Origin: Zanthoxylum bungeanum
Lineage: Eukaryota > Streptophyta > Magnoliopsida > Sapindales > Rutaceae
DNA length: 64,000 nt
NCBI GenBank assembly: GCA_019454045.1
Contig: SKCR01032778.1
Location: 62,001-126,000 of the forward strand
Direction: 5' to 3'
The stretch's first letter is position 1, and each line of letters opens with the position of its first letter. This document shows positions 11,050 to 22,320 of this stretch, piece by piece. The notes under the pieces are model-generated. The model was not told the origin of the DNA and made no database searches. It worked only from the letters and a program-made list of their open reading frames with translations. Both the position numbers and the translations under genes were made by a program.

Positions 11050-13590
11050 TGTTGGGGTTTTGGGCGTCGGGGCGCAGCGGAAGCGCGGGTTCGGGCGAAA
11101 TCGTATTTTAAACTTTTTCAAAATACCGAATTAATTATTCAATATCTAATATGAATAATTAATTCATATTTCACCTAAACCTATTTATTCAATATCAAAT
11201 ATCAATATAAATATGGTGAAAACTCGTGAAACTTTTACGAAAATCGTTTTTCAGTAAAATTGCCTAAAATGCGTTTTTGACCGAACCGACTACCCGATAC
11301 TTATGGAAACTTCCCAGGTCAGCTCCAATAGTGTTGGGGCAGTTCATGGGCTGCCCAAACAGTGATGGAATCACTCTTTTCACAGTCGTCACCCGGTTGG
11401 CTAAAAATCCACCCGGTAACGCCGTTTTCGCTTATTTCAAGTCCGAAACACATTCCGGCAATTATGCCAACTCCCAAAACACATCCATTACATTCATAAG
11501 ACATCAAAATCATCACATAAATTCCAGTTTTAACAGGTCTGACCAGAAAACATAATTTGCCCATTTTTCATGCTTTAAATCCAAAATTTCACAATTAATC
11601 AAATTAATCATATCACCAACCAAAGCCACCACACATGAAGCAACCAAGAACAATTCTAGGCTATCTTAGAGTGAATCAATAACTCTAGAATGGAAACTTA
11701 TTGTCCAACAATAATTTGAACAAAATTGGAATATAATTACACTATTACTTCCTTAAACATTTCACACATGCATCAATCACCTCCCATTCATCCATCAAAC
11801 AACAAAGCCCCAAATTTTCAGATTTGTAAGAACCCTAGAACCATTTTAAGTCATCAAGAAACAAGAAATCAAATTTCTAAGCCATGGGGTTAGTGGATTA
11901 CCTTTTAATCTCTTGAAAAACCCAAACTTTTTCTTGATTTTTCTTCAAATCTTCATGGATTCTTCAAACAATTTTCAAACCCATTTTTTAAGGTGCTTGG
12001 ACGTTCATGGTGGTCATGGAATTAAGAAGAAAACAATTTCTTTCATTTAAAAAGAAGGAAAAACGAAAATGGGTAAGTGAGGGGCAATTTTGTCCTTTTC
12101 AACTTTAATAAAATTAATAGTCAAAATAACTTTATATTAGCCAATCAAAATTGGACAAAAATAAAGTGTAATTAATTCATGCCACATCAACCAATAATAA
12201 TTAAACAAATTCCATTACATTAATGAAAAAAGATTATTAATTAATAATTTAAATATTTAACAATTAAATATCCAAATAATTAATTAATGTAATTTTTATT
12301 ATATATGTATTTTTATTTACAATAAATAACAAATACATATATTTATGGCATGTGTCAAAATCTCATTTGATGAATAATTAATGTGTATCTAATCGTATTA
12401 TGTATTAAATATAAATACACAATAATTATTAGCGGACAAAATCCTCTAATGCATGTGTTATCGTTTAACCGATTAAACGATCCGAATTAACTCATTTAAT
12501 CCGGTGAAGTATTATGAATAATCCGTATTATTCATATTGAGTTGCCCAAGTGCTCAATGAGTACACTTCATATTGTGAGACTCTCTAAGTTTAGGTTTAT
12601 CCGTCATGAAATCCGATTTCGTGTCCATAATCCACCCACTCATGGATTATGACGACCACAGATAATCTCGCTAAACTATGCAAGCCGAGGTCATAGCATA
12701 CGTATAATCCCTCCGTCACAGGCTATCCATATTATACCTGGGATATAGATGCGAACGTCAAATATGTTTGGTATAATACAGTTGACTTTCAGTTTACGAT
12801 CTCTAAATAACACTCAGAACTAATTTCCGACGTTATACCACGGCCATGGATTTACTAGATCGAAAACACGTGAGGATGCCTATGCCCTATACACAGGACT
12901 GACAGATCCTATCTTGATACGCACAAGATATCATAAGCATCAGTCCACACCCAACGAACAGGCGGAGGTCTGATCATGAATAGATCGTTGACGTGACTGC
13001 CATCAAAGTGTGGATGATAGCTCATATATCCACAATGGTATCTCAAGTCGAATGACCACTATGCTCACTCAACTCGAGAAGGTTCCTATTGACGTTGGTG
13101 TACCATCTATTAGGAAACCTTCAGTGAGTCGTTCGGTGTCTTATCAAATAAACACCTACATGTCTATACGAGTCTCCCGAGACTCATGGTTCACTGGGAT
13201 AAACCATCGGATCAAGTCACGATATACGACATGTACTGGTTTCAACGGATTTTACTAACCGACCCGTGTTAGCAAATCTTGGCCAGGAACTTTATTTAAG
13301 GATATACAACTAATAGTGCGCTTCCCAATGTCAATTACAAACTACGTTGTAACTGCGCACTATACTGTAAATCCTAGGGTCTTTGTCTATAATATACACG
13401 CATAACTGAACCGGATTCAGTTTCGATCTAATCGTAAACAAATATCTAATCGTAATTAGATCGAATAAGCGTATAAAAGACAAGGGTGCTACCATTAAAT
13501 TAAGTAATATTATGGAAAATATAATTGCTCGTATTTATGAATCGGACATAAATACGATCCGGATTGGCACTCGGAGCACCAATCCTAACA
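11050..13590 (-). mobile_element. Solo LTR (2541 bp) inserted in copia 2 pol
   Basis: Ends are TGTTGGGGTT at 11050 and AATCCTAACA at 13590, an inverted pair. The flanking five bases are CAGAC (11045-11049) and CATAC (13591-13595), a TSD with one mismatch. Both flanks carry copia RT sequence on the minus strand, so the insertion splits that gene. No PBS or internal region is present, so this is a solo LTR. I assign minus orientation only from the TTAGG/CCAACA polarity and AT-rich promoter-like sequence. Part of this family recurs at 42536-43005. Open frames at 11277-11564 and 13010-13258 have no family motif. Confidence 0.8.
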
Positions 13591-13595
13591 CATAC

Positions 13596-14735
13596 AATAT
13601 TTTATTTTTCCCAAGTCTTTCATCTCAAATTCTTTTTTCAAATATTCAGTAGTTTTTTGAAGCTCTTAAGTTAATGTCATCGACAAATACTGTTATAATA
13701 GTAAATCCAAATTCAGACTTTCTAATAAATATACATAGGCAGATAGAACATTTTATGTATCATTATTTTATCAATAGAATAATTTATGTATTATTCTTTT
13801 ATCAAATATTCACTCAAATGATTGTACTACATGCGTCCAAATCATTTTAATTTGTTTAAATATTGTTGTAACTAGATTTAACACAGTTTACAATATTTTG
13901 ATTTATATGTTTCGAGCATTGTCAATCTTTTAAGGATTTTCATGTAAATATTAGTGTCAAGTGACCCATATAGATATAGTGTCACTATGTCCATAAGACG
14001 TAGGTCTAGTTGTTTAGAGACTGCCAAACTGATTGAAATTTGAAACGTAATGGTATCAAACACTGGAGAATATGTATCCTCATAGTTAATACTAGGTCTT
14101 TAGGGGAAACCTTATGCACGCTTATATATAATTATCTCCTTATATTTATTATGTTTCTTTATGAATACTTATCTGTATCCAACAGGTTTGACATCTTCAG
14201 ATGTCTGGACTACGGCTAAAGAAATCATTTCTACTTGAATTGCTTATTTCCATTGAAGCCAATCACGTCTTTGTCTACATTCATCAATATTTTGAGGTTC
14301 AAATTTATTTGTAATTTCAGTAACTATTGTGAATGCAAATACATTATCAATGACTAATTCATTATGATCCCACATCACTCTTATATAAGTATAATTTGTA
14401 CAATTTTCCTCTTTAGCGGCTCTTGTCTCTTTAAGGACTTGTGTCTCTTTAGGAACTTGGGTCATTTCATAGATTTTTGTCTCTTCGGGTACTTTTTTCT
14501 CTTTAGGGACTTGTTACTCTTCACAGATTACTATTTCTTATGGAATTATTGATTATGAGAATATGATACATTTATAGCTCGAGCATTATTTATAATAAGA
14601 TCACGATCTCTTATTTTCCTCTTTTGAGGAACATTATCTTTTGAACCAAGAGGTCTGACACGCTTTTGACGTGCATTAGATGATCTATTAGATGCTTTTA
14701 TATTAGATTGTTCAACATGAACAATCATTCGGGTT
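13596..14735 (-). pseudogene. Copia 2 pol remnant: integrase tail and N-terminal RT
   Basis: Read on the minus strand from 14735 down, the order is that of copia pol. First comes a basic segment with SNARQKRVRPLGSKDNVPQK (14546-14728, the integrase C-terminal region). Then a segment ending NIDECRQRRDWLQWK (14244-14465, just before RT). Then the RT core MFDTITFQISISLAVSKQLD and LRLMDIVTLYLYGSLDTNIY (13878-14063). The sequence near 13610 ends in a frame resembling EMKDLGKIKYC, which continues past the solo LTR. Many stops and frameshifts are present. Confidence 0.85.
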
Positions 14736-14760
14736 AGTGTATTAGCAACTAGTATATATG

Positions 14761-15388
14761 TGTTAAAAGGAAAATAATTACTAAATGACGAAAAGGCATG
14801 GCGTCATTCAGGACGAATAATGAAGAATGAATTGACCCAGGACGACTCGACCCAGGACGATTCGACCAATGGGTAAAGAATCGTGAAGAACGAAGAAAGA
14901 ACCTCCCAACAAGTGAAGAACGATGAAAGGAGAACGAATATGCGAAGGTGCTTTGCAGTTGGCCAGTCACGAATAGGCTCACCTAACGGTTATTGCACAG
15001 TTTGACAGTAATCCCCATGATCTAGCGGTTATCAGAGCACACAACCCAGCAGTTGCACGCACGACCCAGTGGTTGCACGCATGATCTAGCAGTTACATGC
15101 AAGTAAGAAACGTGGGGGTTTAATGGGCTGAAGAAAGTGAAATTACTTGAGCGATTAGCGGGACTTTATACTATAAAAGGCTTAGGCGTAACAAAAGAAA
15201 GAAAAAAGACTCAAAATGAGCAAGTAGTTTAAGTTTAATGTGTGTCTTAGCTTTGTAATCCTTAGGGTTGTAATTTGTGTGCTTGCGCCCATTGGAGGTA
15301 TTTTCTTGGAATCAAACACTCATTTCTGGGACTTTTTCTCAGGAGGTTTGAAACCTTACACACGTATTAACAAAAAATTGTGCAAACA
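14761..15388 (+). mobile_element. Solo LTR (628 bp) with perfect TSD
   Basis: Begins TGTTAAAAGG at 14761 and ends GTGCAAACA at 15388. The five bases before it (14756-14760) and after it (15389-15393) are both ATATG. Inside are GACCCAG/CAGTTGCACG-like repeats (about 14835-15095), a TATA-like ACTATAAAAGGC at 15171, and GTGTGCTTGCGCCC downstream. No PBS follows. Orientation is inferred from the TATA-like element. Confidence 0.82.
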
Positions 15389-15393
15389 ATATG

Positions 15394-16099
15394 ACTTAGG
15401 TTATTTTTTATAATTTGATGCCAATTCAATTTTCTCTTTACTTATGTCAATAAGTTCGAATTTTAGATGGTTTAATTGGCTTAACTCTTATGATGGAAGC
15501 AAAAAATTACAAGTTTAAGTCTTAGGGATACGATTTATTTGATGTTTAAGTGGGCTGGAGATACAATATATAAGGAAAAGATTTAGAAAAAAAATGTTTG
15601 AACTCTAGATTTTTCATTTTCACTGAAAGAAATTTTAGCACCTAAATTAAATGACACCCTTTATCAAAACTATTTTAATTCATTTAAAAAAAAATAGCAA
15701 TCACTTCTAGGCATTTGTCACGGTTATGTTCAGTATTATCGTTTAACTTGTGCTGAGATTAAAAAACTGTAGTTTGGCCAATAATACAATTTTTTTAATG
15801 GGAAAATGAGCATAATTTCATTTGACAAAATTAATTGAAACCCATAATGTTTAAAAATTACACAAAACCATCAATTGTTATAACAAAACCTCTCTAATAA
15901 TAGGGTTGTCAGAAAATCTCGAATCATGAATCCTGATCGGGTTCTCATCCCGTATGGTCAGGGATTCAGGAAGATTTTTTAATCCCGAATGAAAATTTTG
16001 GTGTCCCAAATAAAAAACGGACTGAGATTCGAAATAATTTTTTGTCTCAAATACCAATTTTAGCATAAAAAGTCTCAAATCCTGATCAAGATTCCCTAC
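15394..16099. other. Unassigned sequence before element A
   Basis: No gene recognised. From about 15900 a segment rich in ATCCCGAAT and CTGATCGGG motifs begins, and similar motifs resume after element A (21755-21890, for example GGACGGGACGTCCCGATT). The two parts are probably one DNA-transposon-like repeat split by element A, with loosely inverted ends near 15900 and 21890. Confidence 0.4.
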
Positions 16100-17567
16100 T
16101 GATAAGTGTGATTTATACCCACTTATTTCGATATCTTTAGCTTAGTATTTTGTTATATTTCGAGATATTTAATATTATTCATAGTTTATTTTATATTTTA
16201 ATTGTAGGAACATTAATACATGGATCCTGGAAAAATTACATGTGTTTTGGGGACCATACGGGAGCATAGGACACAAGTTGCTGAGCACCAGGAATTGCAC
16301 TGGCGTCCCAACATCACGCCATGTCTCATGCGCTGAAGTGCCCATTAAATGAACCAAAGTAAGGCGCCATGGCGCCTTGCTATCTCATAGCAGGTGGCGC
16401 CATCACGCCATAATTACACAAGGGCCATGGCGCCACCAAGTTATAATTAATCTTGGCGCCATGGCGCCTGATGAAGAAATAAAGGAAGGCGCCATGGAGC
16501 CCCCAAGTTGCACGCACCCATCCAAATTTCCCGAGACTTCGGCGCCGTGGCGCCACTCAACCAGGGCCACGGCGCTGCGGGTGCAATATATCAGACACGC
16601 TTCAGGATTTAATTATTAGGGTTTGTAAGATCCCTAATGCTAACCAAAGACTCTCAGCCCCCATTATAAATATAACAGTTCGTCCAGAATTAAAAGGAGG
16701 CTAATACACTGCACAAAACACAGAATTAAATATTTTTAGAGATCCAAGGAGGAGGATTGAAGAGCGACAAGAGGAGACAAAGACTGTGACGTCCGGAGAG
16801 GAAGAGATTCAATTCGGGTTTTATCTTCTTGTTTCGTTCTTAGAACTCTAATGATTTCTATTAAATTCATGACTTATTATTCATTGTTTTATTTTATTGT
16901 CATGAACTAACTCCTTAATTCTGGAGAATGATGTAATCTATGCTTGAACCTTGTATTGTGTTTATCAATTTTGTTATGAAGTTTTATTAATTTATTTATA
17001 TTCTTTTGAGTTTAATGCTTCTTGATTGTTGGCCACAATTGAAGATGATATATGTTTAGAATCTATCACTCGAGAGAGAGGATTTTGAATAGATCTAGAG
17101 AATATGACCTATGATTTTATAGAGTTCGAGAGAATCTGTAGTCATTTGAAGTCGTTAATATAGATTCACAATCGTAATGAGTTGTTAACTATTGGATTTT
17201 TATAGAGATATCGAAGTCTGTAGTTAATGATATTTTCACTCGGCACTCGAGAGAGGGAGTGAATATTTTAGGAGTCTTGACTTATAATAATATAACTGAA
17301 GAAAGATTAATTGGCATAACAAATACATAGGCGACAACTAGGTGAAATCAGGATCAGAATCTCTATAGTATTAGTTCCTCCTATTTTATTATTTGTATAT
17401 TTATCTATTATAAATCTTTATTAATTGTTTTCTAATAAAGTTAGGATTATCAATTGTAGTACTTAGTGCGAGTTTAACGCAATCCCTGTGGGTTCGACAC
17501 TCTTTCACTGATTTATACTAAAACTTGACACCGTACACTTGCGGTACGATATAAAAATATTACAACA
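16100..17567 (+). mobile_element. 5' LTR of element A (1468 bp)
   Basis: Starts TGATAAGTGTGATTTATACC and ends ATATTACAACA. It holds the GGCGCC palindrome array (16360-16580) and a TATA-like ATTATAAATATAAC at 16662. After that come stretches shared with element B's LTR, such as the CTCGAGAGAGAG-containing segment near 17070. Open frames at 16175-16619 are translations of the array and recur in the 3' LTR. Confidence 0.9.
16360..16580 (+). repeat. GGCGCC palindrome array, element A 5' LTR
   Basis: GGCGCCATGGCGCC, a 14-base perfect palindrome, occurs at about 16362 and 16455. Variants of it lie near 16391, 16432, 16487, 16539 and 16567. The same array is in the 3' LTR at about 20530-20750. It is GC-rich within AT-rich DNA. 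Confidence 0.88.
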
Positions 17568-17573
17568 AGTTTT

Positions 17574-17591
17574 TGGCGCCGTTGCTGGGGA
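17574..17591 (+). other. Primer binding site of element A
   Basis: TGGCGCCGTTGCTGGGGA begins six bases after the LTR end. It is a one-base variant of the TGGCGCCGTTGCCGGGGA site found in plant Athila-type elements, which is thought to pair with tRNA-Asp. Confidence 0.85.
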
Positions 17592-17800
17592 TTGTTTGTT
17601 TAATTCACATTAATACTACTACCAAATAATTTTAGCTTTATTTAGAATTTTATTTTTATTTGTATTTTTTATTTTTATTTCCTTTATTTTTGTCTTAAGT
17701 TTTATTTTTATTTTTATTTTTATTTTTGTTTGTATTTCTTATTTTTTATTTTTATTTTTTGTTTTATTTTTTTCTTACGAGGTGAGTTTGAAAAGAAGCA

Positions 17801-18804
17801 ATGGCAGATCCTGTTGGTGCACTGATAGCTCAAGTATCATCCCTCACGACTCATCTAGCAGTATTGACAAGTCAATGGGCCAACCGTCTATTGAAACTGC
17901 TTCTGCTAATGGAATGTTTTTACCCAACAGAGGAGCAGGATTTGAACAAGTACAATATGTGAACAATCGGAACTTCAACAACTATAGAGGCTGTCATATG
18001 CCTAATTATTATCATCCGAATTTTTCATATACTGATATGGAAAACATTTTGCAACCTCCTCATGGCTTCAATTATCCAAGAGCTGAGCAGAAACCTTCAT
18101 TAGAAGACCTCATGAGCACGTTTGTAGCTACAGCTTCAGAGAGGTTTGAGAAGAATGAGTCAATGCTGGATAACATCAAAACACGAATGGGCAATATAGA
18201 GGCAAATATGAAATTTGTAGAAGCGAAAATTGACCTGCTTGTTTCTTCAATGGCCAATCAACAGACATGGGTGTTTCCTAGTGATATTGAAGTCAACCCC
18301 AATGAGCAATGTCAAATCATAACCTGTAGGAGCGGAAAAGAGTTTAAAGACACCTCTCAGGACTTAGGCAGTAAAGAATATGAAATGGTATTTCAGGAGG
18401 AAATAGTAACAGAAGAAGAAAACAAAGGTGAATTGATAATGAGAGGTCAAAATGAAGAAGTCACCTTCAGTGTTTTCAGAGCCATGCCGAGCCCTCAAGG
18501 TGATGTAGAATGTCATAGGATAAATACAGTAGAAAAGGGAGTTGTAAACACGCAGGGTGAATCATTTCAGCGACCTATGAGCATAATACAGCCATGCATA
18601 AAGGAAGATTCTCTGCAGCTAAACCTGAAACCACTCCCAAAGCACCGTAAAAAGAGGAAAAGAAAGGTCAGTGCTCACTTGGAGATGATCCCTGGAAGGT
18701 TAAAAAGGAGGCCGAGCCAATTTTGCCGAATGTGTAGTCCAGAATTTCCAACTGGGGGACAATCTACATATCCTGGGGGACGATCTATTGATAAATTACC
18801 ATAG
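17801..18804 (+). pseudogene. Gag-like gene of element A (frameshifted)
   Basis: The protein resembles the C-terminal part of Athila-type gag, the structural protein of the virus-like particle. The natural start is the ATG at 17801 (MADPVGALIAQVSSLTTHLA), as the same start exists in element B. A single-base deletion near 17875 shifts the frame, and the rest is open in the frame that runs to 18804. After the shift come NNRNFNNYRG and MPNYYHP, a SLEDLMSTFVATASERFEKN segment, a heptad-like region (DNIKTRMGNIEANMKFVEAK) suited to a coiled coil, EVNPNEQCQIITCRSGKE (a hallmark of Athila gag-pol), an acidic stretch, and a basic run KHRKKRKRK. No zinc knuckle is seen. The N-terminal capsid region of full-length gag is missing, which points to a non-autonomous derivative. 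Confidence 0.8.
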
Positions 18805-20020
18805 CATGCCAAGCTATCTTTTTCATGTCATAAGAACCGGTGGATACCAAAGAAGAATGAAGATGAGATTACCCGGTTCACTGCGTTTAAACTACCATAA
18901 TCATTTGGGTGGTTGCGTCTGGCTGAAGACGTTAAACTTAGCGCTAGCGGGGAGGCAACCCTTGCATTTAATTGCATTTATTTTATAATTGTTTTCTTTA
19001 TTTTTAATTTTTATTTTATTGTGTGCTATTTATTGATTTGCATGTTATTTATGCAGGTAGCACGAGACACACAACGCCCGCGCAACCAAATTCTAACCAA
19101 GAGTCTGATCAACTCCATGCACGGTAGTGTTGTTCCTCACTCTTGCTCTTGATATTTATCTTACATTGAGGACAATGCAAATTTTAAGTTTGGGGGTGTG
19201 TGTATGTTGTTTACTTGCTATTTATGTTGTTTACTTGCTATTTAGTTGTATAAATTTATTGAAAAAAAAAATATTTGTTTTAGTATTTGATAGTAAAGCA
19301 TAAATCATATTATAATATTAGTTGTTTATGAGTGAAATTTTAGAAACGATAAGTGTCCAATTTTCTTTTATCTGATGCCTTGAATAATTGATCTATGTTA
19401 GACTCGTAAGCACTTAAAATTAGGTTTTTAGCTGTAAAACTTAAGTAGTTGACAATGTGACTAGTTGAAGAAATTGCATGTCGATGAATGACCGTTTGCT
19501 TAGATATCTATCTTGATTTTCTAGTGTTATGAAGTATGGTATAGCTAAAAAGAAAAATATCTCTAAAGAAAGCAAATAAACCACCTATAACCGATAAGCG
19601 TGAAGCTACCCATGGGCGAGTATTAGGATCACCATGAGGAGAAATGCTACCTTAAATGGTAGGTGAGTTGAAAAAAAAAAGGTGCAAAATGAGAAAAGCA
19701 AAAAGAGACAAGAAAAGAAAAGAAAAGAAAAATCATACCATACTGAGCACAAAATAAAGCAATTACAGAGCATAATTGAGATATCTAGGTTGGTTTGACC
19801 CATCAATTCTAATTTCTAAACGAAATCATTAAGTTGGCTTACTTATGAGTCGAGCTGTGAACGAACCTTTACACACACACACCATGAGTCTAGCTTAGAT
19901 AATTTATTCAAGAATTTGGATTCGAGTTGCAATTGCGTACTTTGAAGGTTCTCTAATTTCATTTATAAGCTTTCTTTGAGGATATATTTATGTGCAACTA
20001 TCGGGACTATGTTTTTATTT
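18805..20020 (+). other. Element A 3' interior, non-coding
   Basis: Contains AGCGCTAGCGGGGAGGCAACC (18940-18962), a phrase conserved in Athila-type elements after the coding region. It is followed by a pyrimidine-rich stretch ending ATTTATGCAG (near 19050, like a splice acceptor), then GACAATGCAAATTTTAAG and TTTGGGGGTG near 19170-19200. That last tract resembles a second polypurine tract. I see no convincing gene. Confidence 0.6.
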
Positions 20021-20029
20021 GTTTTATAG

Positions 20030-20170
20030 TTTTGCATGATTGTGTGTAAATGACGTTTGTGGGTGTCGTCGCTGTAAGCCCTCACGAGACTATAACTCGT
20101 CCACTAGGGCCGCCTAGGGGTTTAAAGGCTTGTTGCATATGCTAAATGCAATCGTGATCCTTACGAAAGT
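20030..20170 (+). other. Conserved hairpin block before the 3' LTR (A)
   Basis: A block shared with elements B (28690-28830) and C (51475-51600). It has two potential hairpins: ACGAG (20084-20088) with CTCGT (20096-20100), and CTAGG (20104-20108) with CCTAG (20113-20117). The stems are the same in all three elements while the second loop differs. Confidence 0.65.
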
Positions 20171-20253
20171 GGCTTAGTTAATTTAGTTATTTTTATTTGT
20201 TTATTTAATTTTAGTTTTTATTTTATCTTTTGCTCGGGACTAGCAAAACCTTA

Positions 20254-20267
20254 AATTTGGGGGTGTT
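20254..20267 (+). other. Polypurine tract of element A
   Basis: AATTTGGGGGTGTT lies immediately before the TGATAAG start of the 3' LTR. It is the expected plus-strand primer site. Confidence 0.8.
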
Positions 20268-21724
20268 TGATAAGTGTGATTTATACCTACTTATTTCGAC
20301 ATCTTTAGCTTAGTATTTTGTTATATTTCGAGATATTTAATATTATTCATAGTTTATTTTATATTTTAATTGTAGGAACATTAATACATGGATTCTGGGA
20401 AAATTACATGTGTTTTGGGGACCATACGGGAGCATAGGACACAAGTTGCTGAGCACCAGGAATTGCACTGGCGTCCCAACATCACGCCATGTCTCATGCG
20501 CTGAAGTGCCCATTAAATGAACCAAAGTAAGGCGCCATGGCGCCTTGCTATCTCATAGCAGGTGGCGCCATCACGCCATAATTACACAAGGGCCATGGCG
20601 CCACCAAGTTATAATTAATCTTGGCGCCATGGCGCCTGATGAAGAAATAAAGGAAGGCGCCATGGCGCCCCCAAGTTGCACGCACCCATACAAATTTCCC
20701 GAGACTTCGGCGCCGTGGCGCCACTCAACCAGGGCCACGGCGCTGCGGGTGCATTATATCAGACACGCTTCAGGATTTAATTATTAGGGTTTGTAAGATC
20801 CCTAATGCTAACCAAAGACTCTCAGCCCCCATTATAAATATAACAGTTCGTCCAGAATTAAAAGGAGGCTAATACACTGCACAAAACACAGAATTAAATA
20901 TTTTTAGAGATCCAAGGAGGAGGATTGAAGAGCGACAAGAGGAGACAAAGACTGTGACGTCCGGAGAGGAAGAGATTCAATTCGGGTTTTATCTTCTTGT
21001 TTCGTTCTTAGAACTCTAATGATTTCTATTAAATTCATGACTTATTATTCATTGTTTTATTTTATTGTCATGAACTAACTCCTTAATTCTGGAGAATGAT
21101 GTAATCTATGCTTGAACCTTGTATTGTGTTTATCAATTTTGTTATGAAGTTTTATTAATTTATTTATATTCTTTTGAGTTTAATGCTTCTTGATTGTTGG
21201 CCACAATTGAAGATGATATATGTTTAGAATCTATCACTCGAGAGAGAGGATTTTGAATAGATCTAGAGAATATGACCTATGATTTTATAGAGTTCGAGAG
21301 AATCTGTAGTCATTTGAAGTCGTTAATATAGATTCACAAATCGTAATGAGTTGTTAACTATTGGATTTTTATAGAGATATCGAAGTCTGTAGTTAATGAT
21401 ATTTTCACTCGGCACTCGAGAGAGGGAGTGAATATTTTAGGAGTCTTGACTTATAAATAATATAACTGAAGAAAGATTAATTGGCATAACAAATACATAG
21501 GCGACAGCTAGGTGAAATCAGGATCAGAATCTCTATAGTATTAGTTCCTCCTATTTTATTATTTGTATATTTATCTATTATAAATCTTTATTAATTGTTT
21601 TCTAAATAAAGTTAGGATTATCAATTGTAGTACTTAGTGCGAGTTTAACGCAATCCCTGTGGGTTCGACACTCTTTCACTGATTTATACTAAAACTTGAC
21701 ACCGTACACTTGCGGTACGATATA
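20268..21724 (+). mobile_element. 3' LTR of element A, short at its end
   Basis: Repeats 16100-17567 nearly exactly but stops at GATATAAAA, where the 5' copy continues ATATTACAACA. Flanking DNA (ATCCTGATCAAGATTC) begins there. The palindrome array is at 20530-20750. Confidence 0.88.
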
Positions 21725-21754
21725 AAATCCTGATCAAGATTCAAGATTCCCTAC

Positions 21755-22320
21755 CATTTGGTCCAGAATTTGGGATAATTTTTCATGGCAATTCAAAATA
21801 TCGGTCAAAATTCGAGACAAATTTTTCATCCCGAATGATAATCGGGATGAGACTCGGTGGGGACGGGACGTCCCGATTGTCATTTCTATCTGATAGTTTT
21901 ACTAAGAAATAGTATTTTTGGAAGACATGTGGGTTTTGTTTTGTTTTTAAATATTATGGGATTTCGATTAGTTTTGTCAAACATGAGGGAGGGTTATGAT
22001 CATTTTCTCTTTTTTTTAAGTGTTTGTTTAATGATAAAAAATTAAGATTACCAATCGTGATTTCTTTTCAAAATTGAGTTTTGAAAAAGTTAAAAATGTT
22101 AGTTTTATCCACCATCAAAACATTAAAAAAAAAAAACACATCATAATTATATTATAGAATGAAAAAAATTACATAATACTATTTATAAATTATTTTTTAA
22201 ATCGCAACACGATGAAGGGCCTACATCAAAGAAATTAATGATGTTCTTGTTTTGCATGTGATATTCATCAGTTATAATTAATTATGTTCTTTTTTTTTTT
22301 TTGGCTTTATAATAATATTA
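21755..22320. other. Unassigned sequence after element A
   Basis: The first 140 bases continue the CCCGAT-rich repeat interrupted by element A. The rest is AT-rich with homopolymer runs at 22120 and 22290, and no gene is seen. Confidence 0.4.

Larger units (their letters stand above)
16100..21724 (+). mobile_element. Element A: non-autonomous Athila-like LTR element
   Basis: The whole element comprises LTRs at 16100-17567 and 20268-21724, a PBS at 17574, a gag-like gene at 17801-18804, an internal TTTGGGGGTG tract at 19180-19200 and a terminal polypurine tract before 20268. The interior is only 2.7 kb and contains no protease, RT, RNase H or integrase. By eye the two LTRs differ at about ten places in 1.46 kb, so insertion is recent. 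The 3' LTR lacks the last ten or so bases present in the 5' copy, and the flanks share about 23 bp instead of a 5-bp TSD. Confidence 0.88.

Noticed and set aside
16377..16619. 80-codon open frame repeated at 20545-20787
   Set aside because: Same reason: it is the palindrome array of element A's two LTRs.
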